Assembly (NCBI RefSeq): GCF_033958435.1
Contig: NC_134152.1
Coordinates: 22,976,001-23,040,000 of the forward strand
Length of the DNA stretch: 64,000 bases
Origin: Carettochelys insculpta
Lineage: Eukaryota; Chordata; Testudines; Carettochelyidae
Direction: 5' to 3'
Below, in pieces: positions 44,201 through 56,200 of the stretch. Each line of letters starts with the position of its first letter. The first letter of the stretch is position 1. The notes beneath the pieces were generated by a model that was not told the origin of the DNA, did no database searches, and saw only the letters and a program-made list of their open reading frames with translations. The position numbers and the translations under genes are program-made.

Positions 44201-47200
44201 CAGCACCCTATGGACACACATGAGTACATGGGTCTGCCTGCCTGTTTTTCTATACTACACTGAGGTCCTGATGTACAGCAGATAATGTGATTAAAAGCAT
44301 GTAATCATTGGGTGGTGGTGGTTTTGATATAAATAACCTGCTAGTTTTTAACTTCTATAGGAAGCCTGGAGACATGCCATTCAGAAAGCTAAACACATGC
44401 CTGATCCCTGGGCAGAATTTCATCTTGAGGACATTGAAACTGAATATGCCACACGTTATAGGTCTGTAGACGTTTCTACTTCTAATAGTGATGTTAAGCA
44501 GATTCCGTTGGGTTACATGTGCATATTTCAAAGGATTATGTTCATTTTTTGGTACAGTCTGTGTAATTATCTTGATAAATAGGTGCTTATCTGTATCCAC
44601 AGCAACAATTGTCTAAAATGAAATGGAGCATTTATAAAGACTGTCCTCACTCAAAATATAGTGTAAGATTTTATAAACTCACCCACTTCAGCAATTTCTA
44701 AAAGTGCCAGGATTGCAAGAAACACAGGAGGTGAATGAGAAGGGTGTTGCTGATTGATTTATAAATATTCTGCAGAATTAATCCAAGAAGGAAAGTAACC
44801 AAATCGTAATGGCATCTGAAGCTATAAACAGTTCTGCCCATTTGTAACACTCTGTGCTGGTCCTGAAATAGCAGTTTCTCTATGTGACCATGCAGCACTG
44901 CTCCATGCGGCTGGAACATAAACCCTTAAAAGGAACAGAAAAGCACAGCCTATCTTATGTGCTGAGACCAGTCTTACCCCCTGAGCTGCATGTGGTGCCC
45001 TTTGGGCTCACACTTTGCCCTGAAGCATTTTGTATGTTTTGAAATTTGAGGAACTGGTCTTTATTTACTACTTCTGCCTCTTTAATAATGATAGTGCTGC
45101 TGGAGGGTTACAGGAATAGCCAGATTAAAAGAGGAGGGTTTGGTTTTTGCTTCCACTGAAAGCTGTGATGTTTCGGCTGTCCAGGGAAGTCGTTTGTAAA
45201 CTGAGTGGCTGGGCTGGTTTCTGAGGGTGGGGAAGGGAATCTATCCATGCTGGTTAGGACAGGTAAGCTAGAAACAGTCAAGTGTTGCTGATACAACTTT
45301 TAGTTGGCCCACTCCTGTATGGGGAAAAAGGGGATGAGGAGAAGTGAGGCAAGGCCATCTTTATACTCCCTCCATTCTGGGGCAGGCCCAGCTCCTGGTA
45401 CAGGATTTAGTAGCCTTGGAGCTACTCTTAGTTTATGCTTTGCTTCCCAAGGCAGCTGTGTGCGCTGGGAGGTAGAGAATAGCTGCAGTGCAGTGAAGTG
45501 AGGTTGTGCCTGCAAGCTGCCCTGTTCCAGGGCCTGGGAGCAGGGCTGGTGTAGAATGCTTAGGTCAGCTCAGCTCTAGCCAGGGAGCGTGCAGCAGATA
45601 TCCTCAGAGGACAGTTTCCACCCTGTTTGCATTGTCAGAGCAGCCTGGAGGGGCTTTGACATAACAGCAAATCAGGCCCATTTGGTAATGCGGACGAGGC
45701 TTTAGTTTCTGCTGCAGAGTTTGCATGGGCTGTGGAGTAGAGGGCTTTTTGGTGGCCAAGCTGCAGGATGGTCTCAGCGTGGTCATCTGCGGATGTTCTT
45801 TGCAGCGCTCTTTCCTAAGTCCCTTTGTAGCGGGGAAGAGGAGAGATTCAGAGATCTGTAGGGGAATGTCTTCACTGTGCAGAAGATCAGCCTGGTCAGG
45901 ATTGATCTTCTGGGGTTTGATTTCATGTGCCTAGTGGGGACATGCAAAATCGAACTGCCTGGGGTTAATATTTGACCCATGTCGTCCTCAGTCTCACGAG
46001 GAGTAAATGGGGTCAACGGGAGAGGTCTATTGCTAGAATTGCATCTCTACAATTTACTTTAATGCCTCATGTAGACCAGGCCTAAGAAAAGAGAGAACAT
46101 TACATCAGTGCCCCAGTCAGCTAGGGTCAGCAGTGAGCCAGGGAACAGTCTTTGGTTCATTGAACATTTTACGAAGTATTGTGAATTCTGATTTTGCAGG
46201 TACAATGCAGTTACTGGGGAGTGGGTTGAGGATGAAGTGCTCATCAAAATGGCTTCACAAGTAAGAACATATTTGTCTCTGTCTTTCCTGGTAATGTTAG
46301 TAGCAGTTGTGGGATGTATTAGTTCCTCAGCGTAGACTAAGCTCAGGGAAGGTGCCTAACAGAGGGTTTTTAACAAAGGCTCCCCAATCTCAGGATCATT
46401 CTCGGTTCTCACTTCATTCCTCTGCATTTCCCTTACGGTTCTGTGTCACGATAGCACTCCCTTCTCTGGAGTAGCTCAGCATGTAGAGGCAGCTCTTCCC
46501 CCACCCAGCAGCCGCTGAGCAGTTGCCAACCAGAGAGGAGTGCCATGAGACATTCACTCCCCTCCAGGAATTGAGCATGCTGCTTTCTCAGCACTCCTGG
46601 CTCCTGCTGTCATGGTTGCTTTGAGCACAGCTGCAGACTGACCCACAGCCCCCTGCCTAGCAGTCTGAGCGGCCTCGTCTTTTTGAGGCTTCCAAATAAT
46701 TTCTGCTCTTCGGGGGAAAAAATGGCCAGTGTTTTCTGCTGATGAAAGCAGGACCACCATCACCACCTGCTTAAAACAAGGAGTCACTCGGGAAGTTTTG
46801 GAAGCTGCTTCATCTGTTACTGCAGAAGTGCATGGCATTTAGAGTGGAGTCAGTCCGCAGGGCGCATTGGTCACTCAGAGCTAAATTTGGGTTTGGGAAT
46901 TTTTAAGTCATCTGTTTTGGGCAGTAACAAGAAAACTAACTCAAGCCTGCACAGGTCCTAAAAAGCAAACACCCATCTGTCCTGCAGCGACATTCCAGAA
47001 CCCATAGCACTTTTCTGTGGAAAAGGAGAGATTTACCCCCATGTGCTTTCCTCCAGACTCCCCTTCCCCACTGCTTTGGGCCAGGTGGTTACTGCCATTC
47101 CCATTTCAGAGAGAGACGCATTACAAGCAGTGTTTTATCTGGTTAATTCGTGAGTTGCTTCGATATCGGGCAGGAGAAAAGGGATTGTGGAAATGTCAGA

Positions 47201-50200
47201 TACAGTTAAAGATTAACTTTGTGGGAGTGACTGTCTCTAAATTATTTTCCAGCCCTTTGGCCGTGGAGCAATGCGGGAGTGCTTCAGAACGTAAGTGGAC
47301 CCTAGCTTTTTCTTTTTGGCCTCCTTGCAGTATTTCCTGTAGTGGTTCTGTGCAGCAGCTTTACATAATTGTTCTTCTTGACAAGGTGGGTTGGAATGAA
47401 GGAAAAGAGTAAAACCGTGGCCTGTTGGAGAACCGCATTTCAGCTCCTGGTGGAGGGCCAAATTGTGCGTGAGCGTCACAGGGGCATGCAAGGAAAGGAG
47501 GATGCAAGGAGTCCTCCTAGCTACGTTCTCTCATGGAGTTCAGGCACTACTGCAACTCTTTCTCCTTGTATCCTGCCAGGGTGCTAGCCACAGCATAGGG
47601 GACAGACCACAAAAGGGACATGTTGCTTTCTCCTGCGGGGATAGTAGAATGAGCATGCACTAGCAATGCAGTCAGCATGGTTGGTGAATGCTGGGAGCTG
47701 AGGTGGCATCTCTCCTGAATCACTCTTGGAACAGTGGTTTTCAGTAGCCCCAAACTGACATCATCAATTGTCTAGTATTTAGAGCTGTAAAAGTTAGGGC
47801 TGGAACTTAACTCTTCCAACACCTGCTGTAGCTCAGCCACTCACACAAAAGCAGAAGCTCTGAGACCAGGCTCCATTTTTAGCAGGTTCCCAGTTTGCTG
47901 GAATGATTATGAATGTAATTTGAGGCTGCGGGAGTCTGCAGTTGTTGGAAGGCCAAATGCAGGCCCATGACTGGACAAGTAAAAGGGGAAGAAATAGCTG
48001 GACTCAGGTGAAAGAGAAAAAGATACCAGAAATGCCCACTTCTAACCAGAAACCTATTGTGGTGACAATTAAATGTGAATCAGATGCTCTGGAATAATTA
48101 CCCTCATGCCATTCTAAACGAGGTGGAACTGGAAGAAGAATCCTTCTTCCCAGTAAGATAAGTTAGTGGATGGAGAGGGCTTCTCTTTGCTCAGAGAATG
48201 AGGATGCAGCTATAGGTACTAGCACCCAGCAGTAGATTTGATGGAACTGGAAAATAATCCCCTCCCTTTCCAATCTCTGGATGCTAATGTCTCCTGGAAG
48301 TATGCCCGTGCATGCATCAGGCAGCTCCCCCTGCCTCTGACTGCTTGATCCAGATAATGGGGGGTGGGGGTGAGGGGGTGCTAAAGAGAATCTGCTGATT
48401 GGTGGCAGTCCAGTGTACCCAGTAACCAAGTACATAAGACAAAGTAGCTGTTCAGCCCACTGCTTGGACCTGGGCAGATATAGAGGCACCGCAAACAATT
48501 TCTGTTCATGCAGAACCAGCTGCAGTGGTTTGGAAGCAACTGGCCTTAGTTTGTCTTGTTTGCTCTGTGCTCTTATTTGTAAATAACTAAATTCCTCCCT
48601 GTCTGTGTCCCTGGCCCAAGATGCTGTAAATGTAAATTGCATCTCATCATTATGTCATTTTTCGCAAACTTTATACCTAACCAAGTTTCACACGTGTTTC
48701 CTCAGCTTCTTTTCTCCTGGCTGTTACATAGTTCATTTGCAGTGGTCCCTTGAGATTCCTAATCAAACGCTTCCTTTTTCTGTCTTTGAGTGACTTGGGC
48801 TCTGCTCTGATTGCTGCTCGTTTGCATGTAGATATCTTTCCACCATAAATTTTCACTCCTCAGAATGGCTGCAACGTGCTTAGCAAACAGTGAAGAGTGC
48901 TGGCTGCAGGAGAGCATGTGAGTTGGTTTCTCTTGGGAGGAAGAGGTTAATTCCCTGGGAGCCAAACAGCTCTGAAATCCCTGTTGGAACTCTTAGAATC
49001 AGAATCTCTCACTGTTGCCTGCTTACCCCTTCTGTGTGTCATAGCCACTGTGTGTCTGCCCTGCAGTAGTGTGATGGGCTCCCTTTCTAGACAGCAGTAG
49101 CTCTTCAGTACTTTTGATCTGAACCATTTTGCAAGAGGGAGAGCTCATGGACACCTCTCCACTCCTATCTTGGGAAGCAAAAGAGTTTAACTGGTACTGC
49201 TTGGTTCCCAGGAATGTCATTCTGTGTATGACCAAGAAAGATTCAGTGACCCGTTGCTGGTCACTGGTCATAGTTTGAGAACCACTGGGAGCTAGCTGGA
49301 CATGACTTCAGACACTGTGTTATCTTCCCCACCTCCTTCTGCAGATGGCTGCTGCTCAGCCCATTTTGCTAGGGGTGTCTGCCTAAGACAGAGGTTACTA
49401 CAGGTTGAACCACTCTTATCCAGCACCCTTGGACCTGACCAGTGCCGAACAAAAGAACTTGCTGAACCATGGGAGGTCAACATTGTCTAATGTATTACCA
49501 AAACTTCCACTGTTTACTGGGCTGTTGGAAGACATTTAAGAGCAAATTACAGCTAAAATAACGGCACAGAACACGGAGAGTCAGGACTGGTAGCTGTAAA
49601 CAAATTTTATGGGACCACAGGAAATTTGGCTACACCCGTGATAAGTAGTCGTCTGGCTAACTAAAATCATGCTGGATTATGGATGTTGCTGGACAAGAGA
49701 ATTCTGGACTAGAGAGGTTCAATCTGTACTTCCAGTCTGTCTTCATAGCTTTTGCTGTCCCCTCTGTTAAACTAAATCGCCCAATAGAAAGTCTACGTGT
49801 CTCTTCTTTCTCCGTGGCTGGTTCTACACGAGCAAGTTCTTTTTGGAAACGCTGGCCCTTTCTGTAAAGAACCTGCCGAACTTCTGCACACACCGTGTAC
49901 TCTTTTGATCTGAAATTGGAAGGATGCGGCACTTCTCCTGGCAGCTCCCTTCCTCTCCCAGATGAGGAAGAGCACCTTTTTTTGAAAAGTATCAGAGAGG
50001 TGTAGCCGTGTTAGTCTGTAGCTTCGAGAACAAGAAGAAGTCTTGTGGCACCTGATAAGCTAACAGATATTTTTGGAGCATAAGCTTTCGTGGGCAAAGA
50101 CCCACTTCATCAGACGAAGCGGGTCTTTGCCCACAAAAGCTTAAGCTCCAAAATATCTGTTAGCCTATCAGGTGCAACAAGACTTCTTGTATTGTTTTTT

Positions 50201-53200
50201 TTGAAAGATTCTTTTGGAAAAAAGTGCGTAGATGCCCTGGGGGCCCTTTTTTCAAAGGAGCAGTCCTCCTGGCACCCAGTTTTTCGATCCCTGGCCCGAT
50301 CTTTCGAAAGAGCAGGAGGCTGCGTGGCCGCTCGCTATCAAAAGAATGGATCAATCTTTTGCCTCTTTTTTGTGTGTGTGGACACTCTCTTTCAAAAGAA
50401 GTTTTTTCCGGGAGAACTTCTGTTGAAAGATCACTGTAGTGTAGACATAGCTCCTGAGCCCCATATGAATAGGCATAGTGCACACTATTGTTGTCTGTCT
50501 GGGGAAAGGTGAAAGGAGAGAGCAAATGGAACTGAGGACCCCAAATTCAAAAGTTTTGCCTTTGAGGTCTAGACACTCATTGTTTTCTACTTGACTTGTG
50601 TTTCGGCACCCTGGCAAAGGCACGGTTTGATTACACACCCATGCAAAGGGCAGGCACCATCTGGCCCACTGACGGGTTGCAGTGTGGTTCTCCACCCAGC
50701 CGTGCTCCCATGACTTTCATGAGTTGGCCCCTAACAGTCCCTCTCCAGTCAGTCTTTCTACACTCTTAAATGTTTATGTGTTAAGGACTTGTATATTGAC
50801 AGTGCTTCAGACGGGCAGTGAAAGGACTCCAGTTTGCAACATTGGTTCCTACCCATAGGGTGACTGAGTAGCTACTCACACTATGTAAGCAGCAGTCTCC
50901 CCTTAGCAGAGGAGAAAATGGCTGTTTCCTCTCTGTTAAAGTTTTAAAGTTTGCTGCAGCCACCTTTAATTTTGTGCAAGCCAAAGGGATCGACTTATGA
51001 CAAGTGCTTGAAACAGATGCCAGTGACCTGTGCTCTGTTGTGAGATCAGAAGGGATGTGAGAAGATAGGAAGCAGTTCAGCCTTGCAGCAGCCAAGCCCT
51101 GTGGTGGTTCTGCTGTGCTGCAGGCTGTCTTTTAGTGTGTTGCAAAGGCTTCATGCAGGAACCCGCTTTCTCCCGCCTCCCTGCGATGAGCTCAGACTTC
51201 TTTTTTCAACTCTGTTATCAGTTCCATGTCAGTCAGATCCTGATTTAGGTTGCCGCTGAGGGAAGAATTTGGCACATTGAATGTTGGTGTTTGGGGAGGT
51301 GAGGGAGTGGGGGAATATTGAATCAAAGATCTAAGCAACCCTTTTATCTCCAGTTTGTTTTGCCTTTCAGGAAAAAGCTGTCCAATTTTTTACACACACA
51401 GAACTGGAAAGGTGCATTGAACTATGTTGCCAAGCGTTACATTGAGACTGTAGACAGGGAGGTCTACTTTGAGGATGTACGACTTCAAATGGAAGCAAAA
51501 CTTTGGGGAGAGGAGTATAATCGACACAAGCCACCAAAGCAGGTATCACAATGCACCAAGAGTAGCAATTCAGTTTTTCTGTTTTAAGGGGTGAGTTTTC
51601 AAAACAGTTCACAAGGATTTATCTGTGCATACCCCATTATGGTTAATGCCAATTAATTGCTCAGATAAAACTGCGTGGACCATAATTGTTTCATGGTGGT
51701 TGTATTTTAACAAGATAAAAACACAGAAAGTGCTGTGTGTCATACATGAGTCTAAGGGCATTATATGCAAATATCTAACTTATCAGAGAACAGCCAAAGG
51801 CAAAATTAAGGCATTTTAGTTGAGATCTCTAGGTGCCTGGTCCAAGCATACACCTGCTGTAATGAGAATCAGGGATACTATAAAATGTGCTGTCATCTGC
51901 AATCTAGTTGTTTGTCTAGCAAATAGTTAATAGATGGGGTTCTAAAGAGGCAAGAACTGCCCAAACATTGAGGTCTGAGGAACAGAAAGAAGGATGTACC
52001 AGCAGTGAAAATTGAGAGTCATATTCTGGCTTTGGAGCCTTGCGTATTGCTCTGGATTTACTTTTTCAAGGGTAGAGCAGGCATGTCTGATGGTGAAATA
52101 GCCCTTTGTTGTTAAAGCAGTTTTTTTCCTCCCACACTTCCCAGTGACTTTCATTTTGATCCGTAAATGCACTGGCTGCCAAGAGGTTCCTAAAATAAGA
52201 TGCAGTGTTTCCTCTTGGGGGCATGGGGGTTTACCAGATCACTCTGAATTTGCGAATGGTGAAAGACGAAGGGCAGGTCTTCACTGCATTGCTGTAGTCA
52301 GGCCTCCACACAGGAATTTCGGGGTGGGGGTTGGTTGATTGGTTGTAAATATGAATCACTCCCCACCTACAACAAGCTGTGGTCTTCTTCCCCCTGCCCA
52401 CCGTTGGCTCTCCAGCCAGTCCTGCCCCCCCTTTCAGTCACCCCTGCAAGGCCCCAACATCCATCTCCCACCCAAACACAGTCCCCCATTTAACCCAACC
52501 TCCCCACCCCAGTCAGCCCAAAACCCCTCACCTCCTGCTTGGCCCAAACACCACACCCCCTGGGTTTGCCCAAAGACCCCGACCCCCACCCCACCTCAGC
52601 TCAGCCCAAAGATCTGCCCTCCCCTGGCTTGGCCCAGGAGGGGGAAGATACTTGGGTCAGGGGCTGGGCAGCAGCTGCAGCCACCAGGAATCATCTACCC
52701 CTGGCCAGCACTCACCATGCGGTGCTGCACCTCAACCTGCTGAGGCTGCTTCTCCACAGGTGGCTTGGAAGCCTCCAGCTGCCCAGCAGGGCTCAGCGGG
52801 CCAGGAGGCAGTGGCAAAGCGCTGTGTGGTGAATGAGGGGGGAGAGAGGCCATGGGGGGGCATGATTCCCTGTGTCTGCCACCACCACCACCTGCTCCAG
52901 TAATCCCTGCCAGGCTGGTCAGGGTGGAGGCAGAGTGGGGAAGGGGTGGGACTGGCGGCGCAAGGGGGTGGGTGTGTTTGCATCCCTCCTGCATATGGGC
53001 CTGGTAGTGTATGCAGTAGTTACTGCAAATGGTACGCCACATCCATCTCTGTGCGTGAATACAGGGTTGTGGCTTGTTTATAACGCACTTCAAAAGTGCC
53101 CAGTAAAAATCAAATTGCAATAGCTGCTAAAATATTTTCCAAAGGATTTGTCTTGTGTTCTTTCAAGCGAAAAATAGAAGTAAAATCATTTTTCAGGAAC

Positions 53201-56200
53201 TGCTGCTGCTTTGTGTCATTCTGCCAGCAACCCCAAGAGCACATGACTCTCCACTCTCATTGTCTTTGCAACTGTTCACTGCCCAAGTTTGCTTAGCTGC
53301 AGAATTCACATGCATTATTCTTGATTGAGACAGAATGCTCATTTGTCAGAGTTTCTTGCTTCCTTTCCCAGGTTGACATAGTGCAGACCAGCATTCTCGA
53401 AATGAAGAACAGACCTGGGAAGCCCCTGTTTCATTTGGAACATTACATAGAGGGGAAGTACATCAAATACAACTCAAACTCTGGATTCGTACGAGATGAC
53501 AACATTCGCCTTACCCCACAAGTGAGACTTCAGCGGTGGTTTGGGGGGATTTGCTTGGCTGTACTGAGAGAGACACTTCTTTTTATCAAGAAGAGACCCT
53601 GTAGATTTTTCAAGACGGTGCAGAATTTATTTATCCAGTTGCAGCACTGGCTATGTTCATTTGGGCCAGATCTGGCCAGATTCTGAGTGCTTCCTGAGGA
53701 CTGCGTAGGATACTTGGCTTGCATAGGCTTCAGTGGGAGTTGTGAGTGCTCAGCACCTCAGTGAAAGCATTCAACCTCCTGGATCATTGAGCCTTTTTTA
53801 AACTAGTATTCAACTTTATCAAGGGCAGATTCTGCAAACGCAGATTTATAATGAAGTAAAGGGTTAGTTCCTGAATGGTAGTCTGCTAAATCAGTATACC
53901 AGATAAAAGCAAGGGGGCAGGTACTTTGTTGGAGTAAATCATCATAGCTTTATTGTCTTTGCCCAATTTACACCTGCTAAGGATCTGGGCCATTAATTCT
54001 GGCCTCTGAATAAAGGAACTAGGAATTGTCGTTGTAGCAATAAAGCAGCTCACTCACTCAAACCAACAACCTATGTAATCCATTTAAATCTCATGGCTCC
54101 AACAAAAGGATTAAAACAAATGTTAGAGGGCACCATACAGGCAGCATTTTAAAGTTTTTTTCATATTTCCCTCATTGCTTAAATGTGGATGGAGGATTTT
54201 ATCTCCTGATTAGCTTTTTGTAGGTTGTGGAATTAGCACTATTGTTTCAGAGGCTGGGAACAAAATGTTTCATAAGATTTGCTGCACTGAAATATTAATC
54301 TAAAACAAATCCCATACCCCTGCCAAGCCCTTCTGAAGGCCATCCCAGCTGCAGCTGTATGCAAAAGAGGATTATTTGTGTGCTTGGCACACTTAAAATG
54401 CAATATTTAAAGAGCCCAGTTACACATTTTGCAATCTTAATTCTGTTCCTAGAGCCAGATCACCACACCTTTATAGGACAGTTCACAAGGCGACCCTAGA
54501 GAAAGGAAAGCTCTGTGAGCATGCTCACGTTTCCCTTTGGCAATTGGGGACTGGTAAAAGACAGGGGCTTGTCCCCCGAACTCCATAACTCTGAGATCTG
54601 GGGATACAGGACTACTTGTGTTAAGCCTGTGACCCCCACGCCCTGCTGCTGCTTGCCTTAGTTCCGTCTTTCACAACGGCTGCCTCTGAACTCCGCCTTG
54701 AAAGGAGGAAGGTTCCCGGGGAAAGTAGAATTCTCAGTATGGGAGGGAGGAATTATGCATCTCCCCCTCAGTTCGCCTACTTGGCACTTCTCATTCTTGC
54801 CTGACAGCCCATCTACTTCATACTGAGGGTATCCTACCCCACTTCTACTAGCATTCACTATGGAGAGCTCCCCCTTTCCGTGTTTGGTCCCCTCCCTATG
54901 TGGATCCTGGAGAGCAAATCCCGCCCCCTCCCGGTGTTTACAGTAAAAGCCCAGTTACCCGACGCTTGGCTATCTGGCACATTCTGTTAACCAGCATGCC
55001 AGCTGCCTTTCCCAGCTCAAATAACGGGCACATTTTATTATGTGGCATCCCTAGTTTCCCAGGGGTGATGGATAATAGAGTTTGTACTGTAACTAATTTT
55101 AGGTTTACACCATTGTTTTAATTAATATTGTTCACTGAGATTAATGTAGATTCACATAAGATCTGCAAAGTAATATTCAGCCAATTGTCAACAATAGATT
55201 GTGCTTCTTTCCTGCTTTTGAATTAAAATTACAGGCCATGTGCCAATCCTTTTGGCTTTCCTACACAAGCTTTCCTGTTGATTTCTCATGAGTAAGGCAA
55301 CCCAGCTTTGCTGCCAGTTGTGGTCTTGGATTGATTCTGTCTCGGAGGGCTGTACCTGCTCTTGCAAGGGTGGACTCTGATGTAGTAGGGTTTTTCCATC
55401 TCTAGCTTTTATTATTCTGATATTTACCCCAGGCCTAAAATAAGAGAGGCTTATTCTAACTTTACACTGATTTATCAGGTTTGTCAGTGATGAATCATGC
55501 CCAGGGTGTCGTTGTGAATTGCCCTTCAGGTGTCAGTCAAAAATTAAAATCGAAAAACAAAGTCCCGTATTTTGTTGTGCTGAATAAAATGAGGACTATA
55601 TTCCCTTCTCCCCTACTTAATTATCTTACAATTCTCTCCAGGCCTTTAGCCACTTCACATTTGAGCGCTCAGGACATCAGCTCATTATTGTTGATATCCA
55701 GGGAGTTGGCGATCTTTATACAGACCCTCAGATCCACACAGAGAGTGGCACAGACTTTGGAGATGGCAACCTAGGTAAAATCAACAGTGCTAGTTAATAT
55801 TTTGATGTATGCTTTTTCTCCTTCTGAGCAGTCTGCTGAGCAGCACTAGCTTCGCTATGAGAAGAGCCAGCAAACTCCTGATAAGAATGAGAACAACAGG
55901 GAAACTTTCACCTCGAATGCCTGCTAATTTGTGTAATTGTGTATCCGAAGGTACCTCAGCCACATGGGATACTCTGCAAAATGGTGACTTTAGAAAAGAA
56001 AAATTGGTCTTGAGTCAGGGTGAATATTTTCTACATCCTCCCAGCTCTAGTCCTTAACCAGCAAAGTTATGGAATTAACAAGCTTCCTGCAGTTTGAGAG
56101 CAGTAATCCCAGCCATTTAAATTCCCCACTAAATCACTGGAATGCATCCAGTGGAGTGGATGGAGGAATAATCTTGGTTTTGATTTAAGCTCCAGTTGCT

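Larger units (their letters stand above)
47291..51370 (+). other. EEF2K intron (about 4 kb)
   Basis: Holds a TA-flanked element (49399-49728) and a MITE (49816-50453) with another MITE nested inside (49990-50195). The rest contains no recognised exon. Confidence 0.7.

Noticed and set aside
52339..52903. 134- to 174-codon Pro/Ser frames
   Set aside because: Due to a C-rich intronic tract; no splice or protein similarity support.
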